Positions 45,606-56,930 of a DNA stretch of 64,000 nt are shown one piece after another (the first letter of the stretch is position 1; every line of letters begins with the position of its first letter). This stretch comes from Hysterangium stoloniferum (lineage: Eukaryota > Basidiomycota > Agaricomycetes > Hysterangiales > Hysterangiaceae). Location of the stretch: positions 1 to 64,000 of the forward strand of contig WHVD01000227.1 of assembly GCA_015178975.1 (NCBI GenBank). Direction: 5' to 3'. The position numbers and the translations under genes are program-made. The notes beneath the pieces are model-generated. The model was not told where the DNA came from. It did no database searches and saw only the letters and a list, made by a program, of their open reading frames with translations.

Positions 45606-46530
45606 GGTGACAACAACTCTTATGTATTGCTCAGACACATTGTCAGAGAACATAGAACTTGTGTTAGAAGGAAAACCATTTAAGGAACAGAAAGCCTTTA
45701 AAGGAAGGAAAGTCTTTACAGGGGAGATTGTTCAAAGAATGGAAAGAAAGGTTACAGAAGGAAACAACAGTTACAGAAGGAAACAGCAGTTACAGAAGGA
45801 AACTACAGTTACAGAAGGAACCTACAATTACAGAAAGAAACTACAGTTACAGAAAGAAACTACAGTTACAGAAGGAAACTACAGTTACAGAAGGAAACTA
45901 CAGTTACAAAGGAAACACCAATGGCTACAAAGGAATCAACGGTTAGAAAAGAATCAATGGTACAAAGGAATCAACAGTTACAAAAGAATCAATGATTACA
46001 GTTACAAAAGCAACAACGGCCACAAAGGAAAGATAGCTCAGAAAAGGAATGATGGTAAAGAAAGACAAAAGCAACAACAGTTACAAAGTACACAATGGTT
46101 ACAAAGTAAACAACACTTACAAAAGAAACAATGGTTAAAAAGTAAACAACAGAAACCCTTGGAGAATGGAACCCAAGGTTACAAAAGAAACAAAATAACA
46201 ACAGTTGCAAAAGGAATAAAGGGGTGCAAAAGGAATACAGGTCACAAAGGTAATCACAGGTCAGAAAAGTAATGATAGGCCAGAAAAGCAATGATAGCTC
46301 ACAAAATAATCACAGGCCTGAAAAGTAATCCCAGGGCAGAAAAGCAATGACAAAGACATTGATTGAGAGAAAATTGATAAGCATTCATTAAGCATGGATG
46401 GATCATTGCCATGACTTCATTTGCATGATTGGATTTCAAAAGGAAACAATGGTTACAAAAGGAAACAAAGGTTACAAAAGGAAACAATGGTTACAAATGG
46501 AAAAAGTGGTTAAGGTGACTCTCAACTGCA
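45606..46530. repeat. GTTACAGAAGGAAACAAC and related arrays
   Basis: A cassette-tail relic (CAACTCTTATGTATTGCTCAG) at about 45611, then 18-bp GTTACAGAAGGAAACTAC units to about 45910 and more diverged GGTTACAAAGG and GGTCACAAAGG units. Confidence 0.75.
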
Positions 46531-46675
46531 AGTAATTACTATAGACATTCAATTGATTTATTTTGATTTAATGTATTTTATTTTGATTTATTGAATTTTA
46601 TTTTATTTTATTTTATTTTAAAACATTTTATATTCATTTATTATATTTTATTTGAATTATTCTGATTTTATTGAG
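46531..46675. repeat. T-rich low-complexity spacer 4
   Basis: ATTTTATTTTGATTTATTG-type sequence, very like 24301-24460 and 50200-50345. Confidence 0.65.
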
Positions 46676-47048
46676 GCCATCAGAGGGGGACGGAGGAAGA
46701 AGGAAACAGTACACACAGCAGCTGGACAAAGAGAGAAGGAAACAGTACACACACCACCTGGAGGAAAGAGAGGGCTGGTCAGAGGAGGATAGTGGAAGAA
46801 GGAAATGGTAGACATACTGTAGGAAAGAGAGAGTAGGCCAATCAGAGGAACACGCACTGGGTGGAGGCAAGAGAATGGAGGCCAATCAGGGCAGGATGAA
46901 GAGAGAAGGAAAGGGTACACAAACCACCTGGAGGGAAGAGAGAGGGCCAATCAGAGCAGGATGGAGAGAGAAGGAAATAGACACGCACTTGCTGGAGGAA
47001 AGAGAGAGGGCCAATCAGAGGAGGACGGAAGGAGGAGGAAAGGGGACA
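46676..47048. repeat. GA-rich minisatellite array 5, left part
   Basis: Very similar to the starts of arrays 2 and 6 (TGAGGCC, then AGAGGGGGACGGAGGAAGAA). It is interrupted by a solo LTR and resumes at 48378. Confidence 0.8.
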
Positions 47049-47053
47049 CACCT

Positions 47054-48372
47054 TGTGATGTATCAGCATCATCTCATAATTTTCTCTTAATTTTCTGTGG
47101 ATTATTTAATATTCTTTCAAATTTTTATTGTATTTTTATTATGTTTATTGTGAAAGATAGGCCTTATTCCTTTTAACTTCGCATAAATAATAGCATATAT
47201 GGACTCATATTATGCTATTATCACTTAATTAATTTATTATAATTTTTAACTAATTATTTATATTTTATCTACTTAGTTATTGCTTTTCGGCACCTTGCTG
47301 CAGCCTAGTTTGCGCATTTTTGGAGTCATGTGACTTATTAGATAAACCTCCAGTGTCGGGATGTCACACAAGTCACGGATGTGACTACCCGAGTCACACA
47401 AGTCACAAATGTGACTACCCGAGTCACACAAGTCACGAATGTGACTATCCGAGTCATTATTAGATTCTGCCCACTCATTGTTTGCTTCCATCCCGGGACC
47501 GCGGCCTTGAACCTTCATGTTCAAGCAAGAAGTTAGAACCCTTGTCTCAGAGAAGGGAATCACATGATAAATAAAGGGTAAATAATGAGTAGAATATGAG
47601 GTCATTATGATATAACTAATGACCTCATAAACTAAATAGTTAGCTAATCATTGAGTTATCAAAATGTATATAAGGAGGGCCAAGTTTCCAATAAAATCAA
47701 TCTATCACACACATATTGCACAGCAGAGCTCAGAAGCTTATCTAATAATCCTAAGGACAATAATAGCCTTAGTCTGATACACTCACTGCAAGCACCTACA
47801 CTTGCAGCATCTTGAATCATTGTCAGCAACTCTTGGACTTAGCTAATCATCTAAGTTCCCCCAGCCTCACAGCTACCCTTTAGGCTTATTAATTACATAA
47901 TAAACCTAATAAGTATCCTTACTGAAATCCCTGCCAATACTAGATTACTCAAGGCCCAGCCCTAAGTTTATTGAATTAATCAAGTACAAGCACTCAGATA
48001 ATCCAATACAATTTATTTTCTCTATTAATAAATTATTTAACACCTTGTTAAATAACTATTAATAGTTACAAATAAGCATACAAGAATCTGAAGCTCTTAT
48101 ATCAAGTCTCTGCCAAGTTACTGCGCATATATTCAGCTTCCAGCCCCTATTCTCAAGGAATAGTTCTTTTATTGCTAAAAGAGTCATACACAGTTCTATT
48201 GAACCTTTCAATAATCAAAATAAGCATTGATTTGAGTTGTTTAAGCTTAATAGCGCAGCTCATTAATCTATCAGTATTTAAATTACTGGACCTTTGCTTG
48301 TTTTATTGTTGAAGCTCTGTGACACTATAGCATATATTGAGCTATCTAAGAGAATCCCCTGAATACATTACA
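47054..48372. mobile_element. Solo LTR, 1319 bp (fossil)
   Basis: It begins TGTGATGTATC and ends AATACATTACA, with a perfect 5-bp target duplication CACCT on each side (47049-47053 and 48373-48377), inside a GA array. It holds a TATA-like word (GTATATAAGG, about 47666) and a ~30-bp direct repeat (GTCACACAAGTCACAAATGT type) three times at 47370-47460. No internal coding region remains; the family is unknown. Confidence 0.85.
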
Positions 48373-48377
48373 CACCT

Positions 48378-48890
48378 CCTGGAGAAAAGAGAGAGGAGGA
48401 CGAAAGGAGAAGGAAACGGTACACACAGTGGCTGGAGGAAAGAGAGAGGAGGCCAATCAGAGGACGAAGAGAGAAGGAAATGGTACACACCTCCTGGAGG
48501 AAAGAGAGAGGACAAAGGGAGAAGGAAACAGTACATGCACCGGCTGGAGAAAAGAGAGAGGAGGACAGAGGGAGAAGGAGCAGTACACGCACCGGCTGGA
48601 GGAAAGAGAGGGGGCCAATCAGAAGAGGACAGAGAGAGAGGGAAATGGAACACGCACCGGCTGGAGGAAAGAGAGAGGAGGCAAATCAGTGCAGGACAGA
48701 GGAAGAAGGAAATGGTAGACGCACCGGCTGGACGAAAAAGAGAAGAGGTCAATCAGAGGAGGACAGAGAGAGAAGGAAATGGTACACACACTCGCTGGAG
48801 GAAAGAGAGAGGAGGCAGATTAGCACAGGACGGAGGGAGAAGGAAAGAGTACACACATCACCTGGAGGAAAGAGAGAGGGTGCACTGTGA
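48378..48890. repeat. GA-rich minisatellite array 5, right part
   Basis: It continues the array broken at 47048; the first unit here begins CTCCTGGAGAAAAGAGAGAG. Confidence 0.8.
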
Positions 48891-49115
48891 ATGGGGAGTG
48901 GGTGCGCCGTGGTGGATGGGTGCGGGTGGATGGGTGCACAGTGGATGGGTGCAGGTGCGCGGTGGATGGGTGCAGGTGCGCGATGGATGGGTGCGTGGTG
49001 GATGGGTGCACGGTGGATGGGAGCAGGTGTGCTGTGGATGGGTGTGTGGTGGATGGGTGCACTGTGGATGGGTGCAGGTGGATGGGTGCAGGTGGATGGG
49101 TGCACGGTGGATGCA
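48891..49115. repeat. GTGGATGGG minisatellite 4
   Basis: Units GTGGATGGGTGCACG and GTGGATGGGTGCAGGTGCGC; closely related to 26046-26275. Confidence 0.8.
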
Positions 49116-49495
49116 GTATAACAATACTCCCGCGGCATTGCAAAATACCTCCGCGCACCTGATATAATACTCCCACGCATGTAAAAATACCTCCGCGTGT
49201 CATAAAATACCTCCGCACACGTGACAAAATACTCTCACACTTGTATAAATACTTCCGCGTTAGTCACAAATACCCCCGCGAACACAGAAATGCTCCCGCG
49301 AATGCCAAAAAGGCTCCATATTTGCTCCCGTGATGACTAATAACGTTCCGGCGCTAATATTAGTCAGACTCTCCCACACAGAAGCTTCGGGATTTTTCGA
49401 CCAGATGGGGGAAGAAGCTCGGGCACTCCGCGCCCTCACACATTGGGGCACCTAAAAGCGCCCACCACCCATTAAGCAACTTTACTATATATTGA
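49116..49495. repeat. CCGCG-rich block 6
   Basis: Nearly the same sequence as block 3 (TTGCAAAATACCTCCGCGCA...) for over 200 bp, so these two modules share a recent common copy. Confidence 0.8.
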
Positions 49496-49634
49496 TGACA
49501 AGCTTAGGAACCCTTGCTACGCTGTGGGTTCACAACCGGCCCCACAACTTTGCTGCAGGCTCCAGCTTGTTGGGGGGCGAAGCCCCCCAAACCCCCCCGC
49601 ATCGACAACTTTTAAGTATTTCTGAGACTCATTG
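49496..49634. repeat. GC-rich hairpin cassette 7
   Basis: TGACAAGCTTAGGAACCC, shortened first hairpin, TTGGGGGGC-GAA-GCCCCCCAA, then CAACTTTTAAGTATTTCTGA and the same ACTCATTGTTTGAATGG tail as cassette 5. Confidence 0.85.
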
Positions 49635-50195
49635 TTTGAATGGAAAGTGTTCAGAGAACGGAAAGTGTTCAGAGAACGGAAAGTGTTCAGAGAACAGAAA
49701 GTGTTCAGAGAACAGAAAGTGTTCAGAGAACAGAAAGTGTTCAGAGAACAGAAAGTGTTCAGAGAACAGAAAGTGTTCTAAGAGTTGAAAGTGTTCTAAG
49801 AGCAGAAAGTGTTCTAAGAGCAGAAAGTGTTCTAAGAGCAGAAAGTGTTCTAAGAGCGGAAAGTGTTCTAAGAGCGGAAAGTGTTCTAAGAAAGGAAAGT
49901 GTTCTAAGAACAGAAAGTGTTCTAAGAACAGAAAGTGTTCTAAGAATGGAAAACATTACAAAAGGAAACATCAGTCACAAATGGAAGCCACAGCCACAAA
50001 AGGAAACAATGGTTATAAAAGGAGACAAAGGTTACAAAAGGAAACAACAGTTACAAAAGGAGACAAAGGTTACAAAAGGAAACAATGGTTACAAAAGGAA
50101 ACAATGGTTACAAAAGGAAACAACGGTTACAAAGGAGACAATGGTTACAAAAGGAAACAATGGTTACAAATGGAGTGGTTAAATTGACTCTCAAC
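49635..50195. repeat. 18-bp GTGTTCAGAGAACGGAAA and GGTTACAAAAGGAAACAA arrays
   Basis: About 17 units of 18 bp to about 49950 (AACGG, AACAG and AGCGG variants), then 19-bp GGTTACAAAAGGAAACAAT units to about 50180. Confidence 0.85.
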
Positions 50196-50345
50196 TGCAA
50201 GTAATTACTGTGGTCACTCAATTTATGTATTTTATTTCAATGTATTGAATTTTATTTTATTTTATTGTTTTTCATTTCAATTTATTTTATTTTAAAACAT
50301 TTTATATTCATTTATTATATTTTATTTGAATTATTCTGATTTTGT
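50196..50345. repeat. T-rich low-complexity spacer 5
   Basis: Very close to 24301-24460, shared after the GGTTACAAA array. Confidence 0.65.
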
Positions 50346-50717
50346 TGAGGCCGATCAGAGGGGGACGGAGGAAGAAGGAAACAGTACACACAGCAGCTGG
50401 ACAAAGAGAGAAGGAAATAGTACACACTGACTGAAGAAAGGGTACACACACCACCTGGAGGAAAGAGAGGGCTGGTCAGAGGAGGATGGTAGAAGAAGGA
50501 AATGGTAGACACACACTGCAGGAAAGAGAGGAGGCCAATCAGAGGAACATGCACTGGCTGGAGGAAAGAGAATAGAGGCCAATCAGGGCAGGACAAAAAG
50601 AGAAGGAAAGGGTGCACAAACCACCTGGAGGGAAGAGAGAGGGCCAATCAGAGCAGGATGGAGAGAGAAGGAAATAGTAAATGCACTCGCTGGAGGAAAG
50701 AGAGAGGGCCAATCAGA
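50346..50717. repeat. GA-rich minisatellite array 6
   Basis: Very like 24461-24790 and 46676-47010. It stops abruptly at GGCCAATCAGATA. Confidence 0.8.
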
Positions 50718-51121
50718 TAAAGCATATATTAGTCAAATAAGTGTTTTATTCTATATCTAATCTTTTGACCTGTTTATAAATATTTTTACTGTTTGATAAA
50801 TAGTATAAAATATATATAAACTAGCTAGAATTGAAGTTGAATCTAGTTTCGGAATCAGTGAATTGTTATTCATATTTTAGTAGTTGTTTTCATGGAAAAA
50901 GAACAGCTTGCAAAAGCAGCTCTCAAAACCTTCTTTGCAAAGTAGGGTGCATATATTCAAGTAAACTCTTGACTTCAGGGGTCTAAGTCTATTTAGGCTG
51001 CTACTGATTAATATCAAATACTTAAATTATTTTACCTTGCAGTGAATTGAGTATTTGCACATTTTGATAGAGCATTGGACTCCTTTTTCGGAAAATAGTA
51101 TTAAAATAAGGCTAATACATC
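50718..51121. other. AT-rich unique stretch
   Basis: No gene or repeat was recognised. It sits where the GA array stops and the next satellite starts. Confidence 0.35.
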
Positions 51122-51955
51122 ACAGTGGATGAGGCAGCATGACATGGGTGAGGTGGCATGACATAGGTAAGGTGGCATGGGTAAGGCGGCATGATGTGGG
51201 TGAGGTGGTGGGACGTAGGTGAGGCGGTGGGACATGGGTGAGGCAGCGGGATGTGGGTGAGGTGGTGGGACATGGGTGTGTGACATGGGTGAGGTGGTGG
51301 GATGTGGGTGAGGTGGCGGGATTTGGGTAAGATGGCATGATGTGGGTGAGGTGGCGAGATGTGGGTGAGGTGGTGGGATGTGGGTGAGGTGGCAGGATGT
51401 AGGTGAGGAGGCAGGATGTGACTAAGGTGGCATGACAGAATGTGAGTGAGGTAACATGACATAAGTAAGACAGAGCGATGTGAATAACGTGGTGCAATAT
51501 GGGTGAGGTGACAGGACATGACTAAGGCAGCATGATGCAATGCGAGTGACGTAATGTGATGTGAGTAATGCGGCACGACATGGATGAGGTGGTACAATGT
51601 GAGTGAGGCAGTGCAATACAACACGAGTGAGGTAATGTGAGATGAGTGAGGTGGCATGATATGAGTGAGGTGGCATGATATGAGTGAGGTGGCACAACAT
51701 GAGTAATGTGGTGTGACATGAGTAACATGAGTAACACAGCATGATGTGAGTAATGCGGCATGATGTGAGTAATGCGGCATGATGTGAGTAATATGGCATG
51801 ATGTGAGTAATGCGGCATGATGTGAGTAATGTGGCATGATGTGAGTAATGTGGTGTGACATTAGTAATGTGGTGTGACGTGAGTAAGGTGGCACAACGTA
51901 AGTGAGGTGGTGCGATGTAGGTGAGGTGGTGTGACATGAGTGAAGTGGTGCATCG
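51122..51955. repeat. 19-bp satellite GTGAGGTGGCATGATGTGA, about 43 copies
   Basis: Period 19 bp, with variants (GATGTGGGTGAGGTGGTGG; GCGGCATGATGTGAGTAAT). The best homogenised run is about 51730-51850. Long His-rich frames on the minus strand are incidental. Confidence 0.85.
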
Positions 51956-52039
51956 CGTGACCAAGTGTATTATGTCATGAATGCAATGGAGTGTCATGCC
52001 TGGGAGTGCACATGACAGTAACTGGGGTGCCATTGAGGG

Positions 52040-52181
52040 TGTGGGAACACTAAGGCTCACTTTACTCGCAAATACAGACCATGTGAAAAAGGCTGCTCAC
52101 TTTGCTTGCAGATGCTGACCTGATGCTGACAAATAGTGACTAAGCAGTGCCCATGGACCCACTGATGCAAATTAATTTATA
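52040..52181. repeat. Pre-cassette block type B, copy 2
   Basis: Matches 42881-43031, with CTCGC changed to CTTGC or CTCAC forms (CpG loss). Confidence 0.65.
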
Positions 52182-52270
52182 TGACAAGCCTGGGAACCCT
52201 TGCTATGCTGCAGGCTCCAGCTTGTTGGGGGGCACCCCCCCACATCCATGACTCTTATGTATTTCTGAGC
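52182..52270. repeat. Hairpin cassette 8 (decayed), next to Helitron 2
   Basis: TGACAAGCCTGGGAACCC, no first hairpin, reduced TTGGGGGGC/CCCCCC, then CATGACTCTTATGTATTTCTG. Confidence 0.75.
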
Positions 52271-55200
52271 ACTTCTAAGCATTTTTAAGTATTTACATAT
52301 CACAATCACTGTTAGAAGTTAGAAAGGTTAGAAACAATCAATCAAATTACATTAAAACTTCAATCTAATAATACATCTTTGTACACTATATTTGCTGTTC
52401 TCTTTGTCTCCTCTAATAATATTTTTATCCTATTCCAACTTCTTCCCCTTTAAAGTCCCACATATAATTGCCCATGTCCAAACACTGCGATTCTCAAATC
52501 TATTCCTACCACATTCAAAGACTGCCCCTGTGACTTGTTAATCATCATTGCAAATGCCAACCGCACTGGAAACTGAATACGATGCAGTTTAAATGGCAGT
52601 TGATCATCATTTGTAATTATTTTGATCCATGAAAGAAATGCCAGTTTCCCAGGACATGGTCCAGTTAGAATCCACACTTGAAGCAAATGATTTTCCATTT
52701 TCACCAGTTGCAATTGTGTCCCATTGAAAAGCCTCCTCTGTGGATCTACATATGTTCTGTAACAGCATCAAAGGTACTCCTGGCTTCACCTCAAGCAAAC
52801 TCGGTGAGATTCCACCAAAATTCAGGCTGTTCAAATACACTACAGGATGCATCTCTGTCTCAATGTCACCCTCTGCAGTATCAGCACTGTGTTATACACA
52901 ACTCTCTCCAGGAAATTTATTCAGAAGTTCTGAATTAATCTCATCTACCTCTGAATTCCTTGGACACAGAATTGCCTGGTCTAAAAAGTCTTCATCTTGC
53001 CAATCTCTTTGGTCTCTATCCACATGGATGTCTTGGATATATCTCTGCAATTAGATTAGACATTTCTGGACCACAGATCATATGAGGAGGGATATCCATT
53101 GTATAATCCAAAGGTAAATCCTTTCCATTGACATATGTAGAGCATCCTTCTCACAGGGAACAGGGATTGAAAATGTGCTGTGAGAAGTATGACCACCCTT
53201 GAATCATTGATGCAATTCCAGAAGATGCCACACAAAGCACAATGTAGCCCTTGGCACGACATGCATGTGACAGAGTATTCCATACAAAGGACTTGCCAGT
53301 GCCACCTGGGCCATTCACAAAAAACAATTTGCCCTGCTGCTCCTCATCAACTGCCTTCATGATAGTCTCAAAGGCACCTCATTGTTCAGGATTGCACTTT
53401 TCAAGATTAGCTTGGGCACTGGCTTGCTCAATATCAACACCATAATCTGACTACTCCTTAATGAGACGGTTGCCAAGAATCCCATCCCAAACATCAGTAC
53501 AGTTTGGCATCATTGGATAGTGTGAGAGGGACTTTCCAGAATAGCGGAGGAGCCTATCAATCTCATAGAGACCAAAGTCATAAATGCTGTTTGGTGATGG
53601 ATTGAGAATGCCATGTTCTTGCTGAAGTATGAACTTCAAATCATCACAAAGCAATACTTTGAAGTCATTCCAGAGTTCATGGGATTGTGCAGGGGAGGAC
53701 ATCATCAAAATGATAGCAAACAATCTGTGAAGTTGAAACCCAGACTCTATGCAACTGGCTTCTGTGAGGCACATGTGCCACTGGCAATCATCTTCAAGCA
53801 AACCATGTGCAACACAGGCTTGTTGAAATGTGGGATCAGTCTCACCCTGAAAGGTCCTAAGCTGTTCAAATGAGGTGCCACCTTTGACAACAGTGAGTAA
53901 TGTATGGAGGTGGAATCTTTCCCCACTGGCAATATTAACAAAATTAATATGCCCTATGGAAAAGCCACATTGACATGGCTTCCATGATTTAGTCTTGGGT
54001 ACAAATGTGAAATACTCAGGAAAGTCCATATAAAATGTATCCTTGGTATGCTGTCCATTATATCCAATGAGATCGTTAGCATTAGCCTCAAAATAAGCTA
54101 TGAGAGTTGTCCCTGAATGCTCTGCCCTTTGCAAAGCTTCAGCAGGACCTTGATCACCATCAAAAAGTACAGTGTTTTCTACAGGGAGATGGACACAGAG
54201 TGCCATTACTGCAGGAACCTGGGTGTGGAGTTCATTGTGCATTAATTGCCAGACAGACTCATGTGCACTGACATAATGTGCATCAAGGTACTATTGAATT
54301 TCATCTGGTGTCGTTCCAAATTCCATAGTTGTACAATCATGGCCCTTGTAACAGTATTTATGCATGTACTTCATTGACCTATTGGTAAAGGTCAACTCTA
54401 CATTGATGTGGTATTCAAAGGTGAGAATCAAAATAGGGGAGTAAGGGACAACATGTCTGTTGTCATATGTAAACTTGGGAGTTTCATAAACCCTTCCATT
54501 GTTAGGGTAACAGTATGTTGGATAGCCTTCCTCATTGACAATGGTGGCTTCACACCACTCCTTTGGATAGTGTTTACTACATTTCTTATCTACCATACAG
54601 GCAGCATTTGGATGATCAGTTCCACAGGGACCATGGGTCATGAGTTGCCCTACTAAATTAAATAGTCTGGGATGTGTTTCAGGATCTGGAAAACAGGCAA
54701 AACTATTGAGTCGACATCTTCTGGTGTCCTTGGCTTATTCTGGTCATCAAACCATATGAGGCAGTGCATGTGTGGAAGACCACACTTTTGGAATTCAATA
54801 ACATGGATATCAGCTACTGTTCTACCAAAGATGTGATCTTCTGTGATCATCTTGAGCAACTTAGCCTTCTTGGCAGCAAAGACATGGGAGACCAAATCAG
54901 GCTAATCAGCAGGGGTCTGGCCAGGAAGCAATTCATGGATGACCTCCTCCCAATTGGGATTGGCAGTCATAGTGATGAAGCAGCTGGCATTGTCATACTT
55001 GCATGCAATTGCAAATGAATTCTGTATACTTTGCCTCATATCTCTTGGACCCCCAGCAAATGAAGAAGGTAGTATCACCCTTTGACCAATATTATTAGCA
55101 TCTGTATTGACATCCTGATTTGTAAATGCATCAACCATCTGGTTGTAGAGTTCTCCATGTAACCTTGGTTGATTATCCCTGAGAAATTTCAATCTGCACT

Positions 55201-55381
55201 CTGTTACTGCCCAAGCATTGTCAATATACTGCTGGAATAGCTTTTGTGTATAAAAAATGGTCATGGCTTCATTTGCTCTGGGAAATAGGCAATAGGCATA
55301 ATATTCACATTGGGTCACTTTACGACTTTTATCTTCATCTTCACCTTCTTCATCCTGCTGTCCAGGCTGGGGCTGCCAATT
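52271..55381 (-). pseudogene. Helitron 2, decayed and 5'-truncated copy
   Basis: It matches the Helitron 1 gene from its 3' flank up to about residue 695 and stops at GGCTGCCAATTT (55381), so the N-terminal third is missing. HUH (PHMHCLIW), Tyr (KYMHKYCYKGHD) and Walker A (GPGGTGKSF) segments are still readable. About 360 bp of the helicase region, including Walker B, are absent at 53129 relative to copy 1 (27626-27985). Stops and frame changes interrupt it at several other places. Many CpG sites of copy 1 are TG or CA here, so it is an older copy. Confidence 0.88.
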
Positions 55382-55600
55382 TAACAAGTTCATTGTCAGC
55401 TTGGATTCCATTCCACCTGAACAACTCACCCTCGAATATGTCATCAATCGCTTATTCAATGAAGAATTGTGCCAGCTTGGCCCTCATAATTTATCCATTG
55501 TTAATAACAATGCAGAATTTCGAGCCTTTTTGGCTGCCCACTGCCATACAATTAAGTGCCCACCAAACGTTTCATGCTTCAACTGTGGGGGGACATGGTC
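55382..55600 (+). mobile_element. Ty1/Copia Gag fragment (fossil)
   Basis: A plus-strand frame reads LDSIPPEQLTLEYVINRLFNEE and then CFNCGG, like the Copia Gag helix and the start of its zinc knuckle. It starts exactly where Helitron 2 stops. It is a single broken fragment with no LTR in sight. Confidence 0.65.
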
Positions 55601-55879
55601 ATTACCATGGAACCCATGTTATTTACGAGTTACATTCTGTTATTTTAGACTTTAGTAAGTTATTTGAGCATTATTATTACTCAAGGAAGGACTAAAACTA
55701 AGGATATGGCAATTAAAGTGGTGCACAAGTTATTTTTCACCAGGAAACTATACACTAGATGTAACAGTTCTCATGTTTTGATACTCTAATGTCAAATATT
55801 ATTTTATTTTGATAATTTACAATATAAAATGTATAAAGTATCTGCTTAATTTGAAAAAAGAAACATGTTGTGGCACTTG
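55601..55879. other. AT-rich junction stretch
   Basis: No gene or repeat was recognised between the Gag fragment and the inverted R1 copy. Confidence 0.35.
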
Positions 55880-56930
55880 CACGGCAGTGCAACACCCTGC
55901 GTGGCATTTTCCTATAGCCCCTGGCAGTGTGAGCACCATCAGCCTGATGCCTGAGTGCCCCATCCAAGACCAGTCGGCTGTCATGACTTCGAATTTGTGA
56001 ACATACTCTTCTTACCCAGGAGTCGATTTAAATCCGTAAAAGTTCCATGAGAAGCATGGATCGAGCAAACTGGAACCTAGTCTAGCCCTCAGGATTTTCG
56101 GTTTTTTCTGACACTTCTACCTAACCACACCTTCAAGTTTCTCTGGGTACTAGCCAGGGTCCCTGCAGAGACCTTGTAGGTATGTATTCATTTTTGGCAA
56201 GTGATAGATTGTTGTATAATAATACTTTATGAATTTGAAGAGTTTAGGGGTTATCTCAGTGTTCTGCTGGAGAACAGGTGCAAGAAGACAAGATTTGAAG
56301 TTATCGGAGTAGCAATCTCTTTCTGGAATCATCGTTTGAGCCCTTTAAAAACTGAGGAAATATCCTCTGAATATCAAACTTTGTGTTACTCATCAAAGAA
56401 TCTTAAGCTACATCAAAACATATTCAGGTAATGAGAAAATATGTTAGTCATATGCAACAGTCTAGTCACACAACTGTCAGTGCCTCTCCAAAGGGATAAA
56501 TAGTCTGTGTTGGAACTTGGAGAGACCCCTACAACCAGAGTTGCAAGAAGACATAGGAGTGAATACACTTTGTCCATCAAAACATTCAAGTTCCTCGCCA
56601 ATCTCTTCTCCTCGGGCATATAGACAACCCTCTCAGAAAATGCCAGGAAGCCATGGAGGACAGGGATTGGGGTATTCTCTCACACTGCCGTGCATTCAAT
56701 TTTGGGTTCTGGAGGTTGTGAAATTAATGACGATGACCCCTTATTAGCATCAAAGTGCCATCAAACACTGAAGTGTGTGATTTCAGGTGCAGAATTAGTA
56801 TTCTGATACCCGAATAATTTTGAGATGACAGGTCCATGATAGTGTAACTGTGGACTCACTGCAGCATTTTATGTTGGGCTTTGAGAGATCACCGGAGGAT
56901 GATTTAGGTTGACCATAAGAAGATAACTTT
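55880..56930 (-). pseudogene. Repeat R1, second copy (inverted, uninterrupted)
   Basis: The reverse complement of 7440-8282 plus 16089-16425, without the three insertions. Coding-like pieces (ERVVYMPEEKRLARNLNVLM; PVLQQNTEITPKLFKFIKYY; YHLPKMNTYLQGL) are conserved between the copies. Function not recognised. It serves as the empty-site reference for the insertions in the first copy. Confidence 0.5.

Noticed and set aside
51112-52060. His-rich minus-strand proteins
   Set aside because: They are translations of the 19-bp satellite with no signal of selection or splice structure.
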